DNA from: Actinomycetota bacterium
GTDB lineage: Bacteria; Actinomycetota; Acidimicrobiia; Acidimicrobiales; Microtrichaceae
NCBI GenBank assembly: GCA_009700815.1
Contig: WLLG01000154.1
Coordinates: 1-6,077 of the forward strand
Length of the DNA stretch: 6,077 nucleotides
Direction: 5' to 3'
The notes beneath the pieces were generated by a model, which was not told the origin of the DNA, did no database searches, and saw nothing but the letters and a program-made list of their open reading frames with translations. Shown in pieces: positions 4,724 through 6,077 of the stretch. Every line of letters starts with the position of its first letter. Within the stretch, counting starts at the first letter, position 1. The position numbers and the translations under genes are program-made.

Positions 4724-5380
4724 ATGCTTCATACGCTTTGGTCCGTCAAGGGCGGTTCGGGAGTCACGCTGGTTTCGGCTGTTGCAGCGGCTCTGCTAGC
4801 TCGCCGCTCGGGTCGAGCAGTGCTCGTTGACCTGTGCGGAGATCAGCCAGCCGCTCTTGGGATCTCAGAGCCCAGCAGTCCAGGAGTCTGTGACTGGTTA
4901 GCGAGTGCTGACGGTTCTGCCGATGCACTTGACCGCCTCCTTGTGCAGGTCGAGCCAGGGCTCTGGCTGCTGCCTCGGGGGAGAGCTCAGACCTGGCCCG
5001 AGGAGCGTCCAGCTGAGCTCGCGCAGTTTCTGCAATCAATGGGCTGTGATGTAGTGATTGATGCTGGGGTGGTGAGTGAAGCTGGCGTGATCTCCGAACT
5101 TGGTCGGAATTTGTCCGCCGCTGGTCGGTCGCTTTTGGTGACTCGGCCCTGCTACTTAGCCCTGCGCCGAGCGACTGCTGCTGGAGTCAAGGCCGATGGA
5201 GTAGTCGTGGTATCCGAGGTCGGCCGGGCACTCAGCGAGGCCGACGTGTCGGCTGTGCTGGGGCTTGCGGTTGTGGCAACGGTAGATGTTGACCCCGCTA
5301 TTGCTCGCTCGGTAGACGCCGGATTGCTGATACGCAGAAATCACCGGGCCCTTGAGCGTTCACTGAGGGGAGTTGCATGA
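4724..5380 (+). CDS. CpaE/TadZ-like P-loop (MinD/ParA family) protein
   Basis: Member of the MinD/ParA-like group found at the head of actinobacterial Tad/Flp clusters (CpaE, TadZ, mycobacterial Ssd). Such proteins are thought to place the pilus or secretion machine at a cell site. The 218 residues begin MLHTLWSVKGGSGVTL. The deviant Walker A, KGGSGVT (9-15), keeps the signature Lys9 but has Val14 where the P-loop lysine normally stands. Walker A' is LVDLCGD (34-40), Walker B is VVIDAG (110-115), followed by LLVTRPCYLALRRA (137-150). The usual N-terminal receiver-like domain of CpaE is absent, so this is the short form. I chose ATG 4724 because GAGGGGG lies four bases upstream; an in-frame GTG at 4697 would add nine residues but has no ribosome binding site. 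The gene overlaps the TadA gene by ATGA, so the two are probably translationally coupled. Family call firm, exact name uncertain. Confidence 0.85.
   Translation: MLHTLWSVKGGSGVTLVSAVAAALLARRSGRAVLVDLCGDQPAALGISEPSSPGVCDWLASADGSADALDRLLVQVEPGLWLLPRGRAQTWPEERPAELAQFLQSMGCDVVIDAGVVSEAGVISELGRNLSAAGRSLLVTRPCYLALRRATAAGVKADGVVVVSEVGRALSEADVSAVLGLAVVATVDVDPAIARSVDAGLLIRRNHRALERSLRGVA
5365..5372 (+). promoter_or_regulatory. Ribosome binding site of the TadA gene
   Basis: GAGGGGAG lies within the last codons of the TadZ-like gene, four bases before ATG 5377. It supports a start inside the ATGA overlap. Confidence 0.65.
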
Positions 5381-6077
5381 GGTTGCTCGGCGAAACCGAG
5401 GCACTTGAAGCTAGCGTCCGTCGTCGCTTCGCAGCCGAGACGGGCTCAGTCAATGCAGCGACGCGACTGGCCGAGCTCTTTGCCGAAGAAGCTCCCCTCC
5501 TTGCCACAGTCGAAGTCCAGAGCCGGGCACATGCCCTCGCAGTTGAACTCGTTGGCCTTGGTCCCATCCAGATGCTTATCGACGACCCTGCAGTCACCGA
5601 TGTCTTGGTCAACGGCCCAGGAGAAGTGTGGATCGAGCGAAATGGCCGCCTCGAACGCTCGGGCGTGATTGCCGACAAGGACCTGATAGCGAGAAGCATC
5701 GAGCGACTAGTGGGGCCGCTTGGGCTGCGCGCTGATCGTAGTAATCCAATAGTTGACGCTCGGCTGCCCGACGGCACACGAGTGGCAGTCGTTCTCCCGC
5801 CACTAGCCGTGGATGGTCCAGTCTTAGCCATTCGCCGGCACCGGGCGGACCCTCTGGCGTTGAGCGCATTTGCAGGACCAGCCGTTGTGCAATTGCTTGA
5901 GTCGCTTGTAAGGGAACAACTCAATCTGGTGGTGTACGGCCCGACTGGTGCTGGAAAGACCTCGCTACTGAATGCGCTTGTTGCCGGCATACCCCCAAAC
6001 GAACGTGTCGTCACCATTGAAGATGTTGCAGAACTCCGCCTACCCGGAGAACACGTAGTGCGTCTCGAGGCTCGACC
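5377..6077 (+). CDS. tadA: TadA/CpaF-type secretion ATPase (type II/IV family), 3'-truncated by window edge
   Basis: Hexameric cytoplasmic ATPase that powers Tad/Flp pilus assembly or secretion. The frame is open from ATG 5377 to the window end, giving 233 visible residues; full members have about 380-450. The N-terminal domain shows LGPIQMLIDDPAVTDVLVNG (61-80), typical of the family, then NPIVDARLPDGTRVAVVLPPLAVDG (123-147) and the IRR motif (152-154). The ATPase core begins with LNLVVYGPTGAGKTSLLNAL, Walker A GPTGAGKTS at 188-196 with Lys194. The acidic box TIEDVAELRL (213-222) follows. Walker B and the His box lie beyond the window. The start overlaps the stop of the TadZ-like gene (ATGA), with GAGGGGAG upstream. 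Together they look like the first two genes of an operon that would continue with TadB/TadC membrane proteins. No frameshift is seen, and residue patterns are intact. Confidence 0.93.
   Translation, partial: MRLLGETEALEASVRRRFAAETGSVNAATRLAELFAEEAPLLATVEVQSRAHALAVELVGLGPIQMLIDDPAVTDVLVNGPGEVWIERNGRLERSGVIADKDLIARSIERLVGPLGLRADRSNPIVDARLPDGTRVAVVLPPLAVDGPVLAIRRHRADPLALSAFAGPAVVQLLESLVREQLNLVVYGPTGAGKTSLLNALVAGIPPNERVVTIEDVAELRLPGEHVVRLEAR

Noticed and set aside
5298..6017. A 239-codon open frame on the minus strand opposite the TadA gene.
   Set aside because: It is Ser/Arg/Thr-rich with no recognisable motif, and it lies opposite a plus-strand frame with a clear Walker A and family motifs. 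It is a shadow of that gene.

Overview
The window most likely comes from an actinobacterium of moderate GC (mid-50s % by eye). Three things suggest this: a eukaryote-like type II glutamine synthetase, as in Streptomyces and Frankia; a short group 2 sigma factor closely resembling actinobacterial SigB/Hrd proteins; and a divergent CpaE/TadZ-like ATPase of the actinobacterial 'WSxKGGSG' type overlapping a CpaF/TadA ATPase. I cannot name genus or species. Coding density is high, and no tRNA, rRNA, CRISPR array, insertion sequence or phage gene is visible.

Layout. Positions 1-756 (+) hold the C-terminal three quarters of a type II glutamine synthetase, cut by the window edge. Positions 784-2487 (+) hold a complete glutamine-dependent NAD+ synthase (nadE), which consumes the product of the first gene as nitrogen donor. 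Its 3' end overlaps by 64 bp, tail to tail, a MarR-family regulator on the minus strand (2424-2900). The regulator is divergent from a 185-residue protein of unknown function (2993-3550, +). The 92-bp gap between them carries a perfect palindrome with 8-bp arms (2941-2959), a good operator candidate. A sigma-70 family factor follows (3614-4561, +).

After a 162-bp gap containing a plausible promoter and stem-loops, the start of a Tad/Flp-type secretion or pilus cluster appears. It consists of a CpaE/TadZ-like P-loop protein (4724-5380) joined by a 4-base ATGA overlap to a TadA/CpaF secretion ATPase (5377 to the window end, incomplete).

Working together: the first two genes form a nitrogen/NAD module, the middle pair looks like a regulator with its divergent target, and the last two would supply the localisation and motor components of a Tad-like machine whose remaining genes lie beyond the window. 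The least explained items are the unknown divergent protein and its palindrome, the structured leader of the tad genes, and the loss of the P-loop lysine in the TadZ-like protein. I do not see clear evidence of an entirely new system; the candidates are listed as findings.
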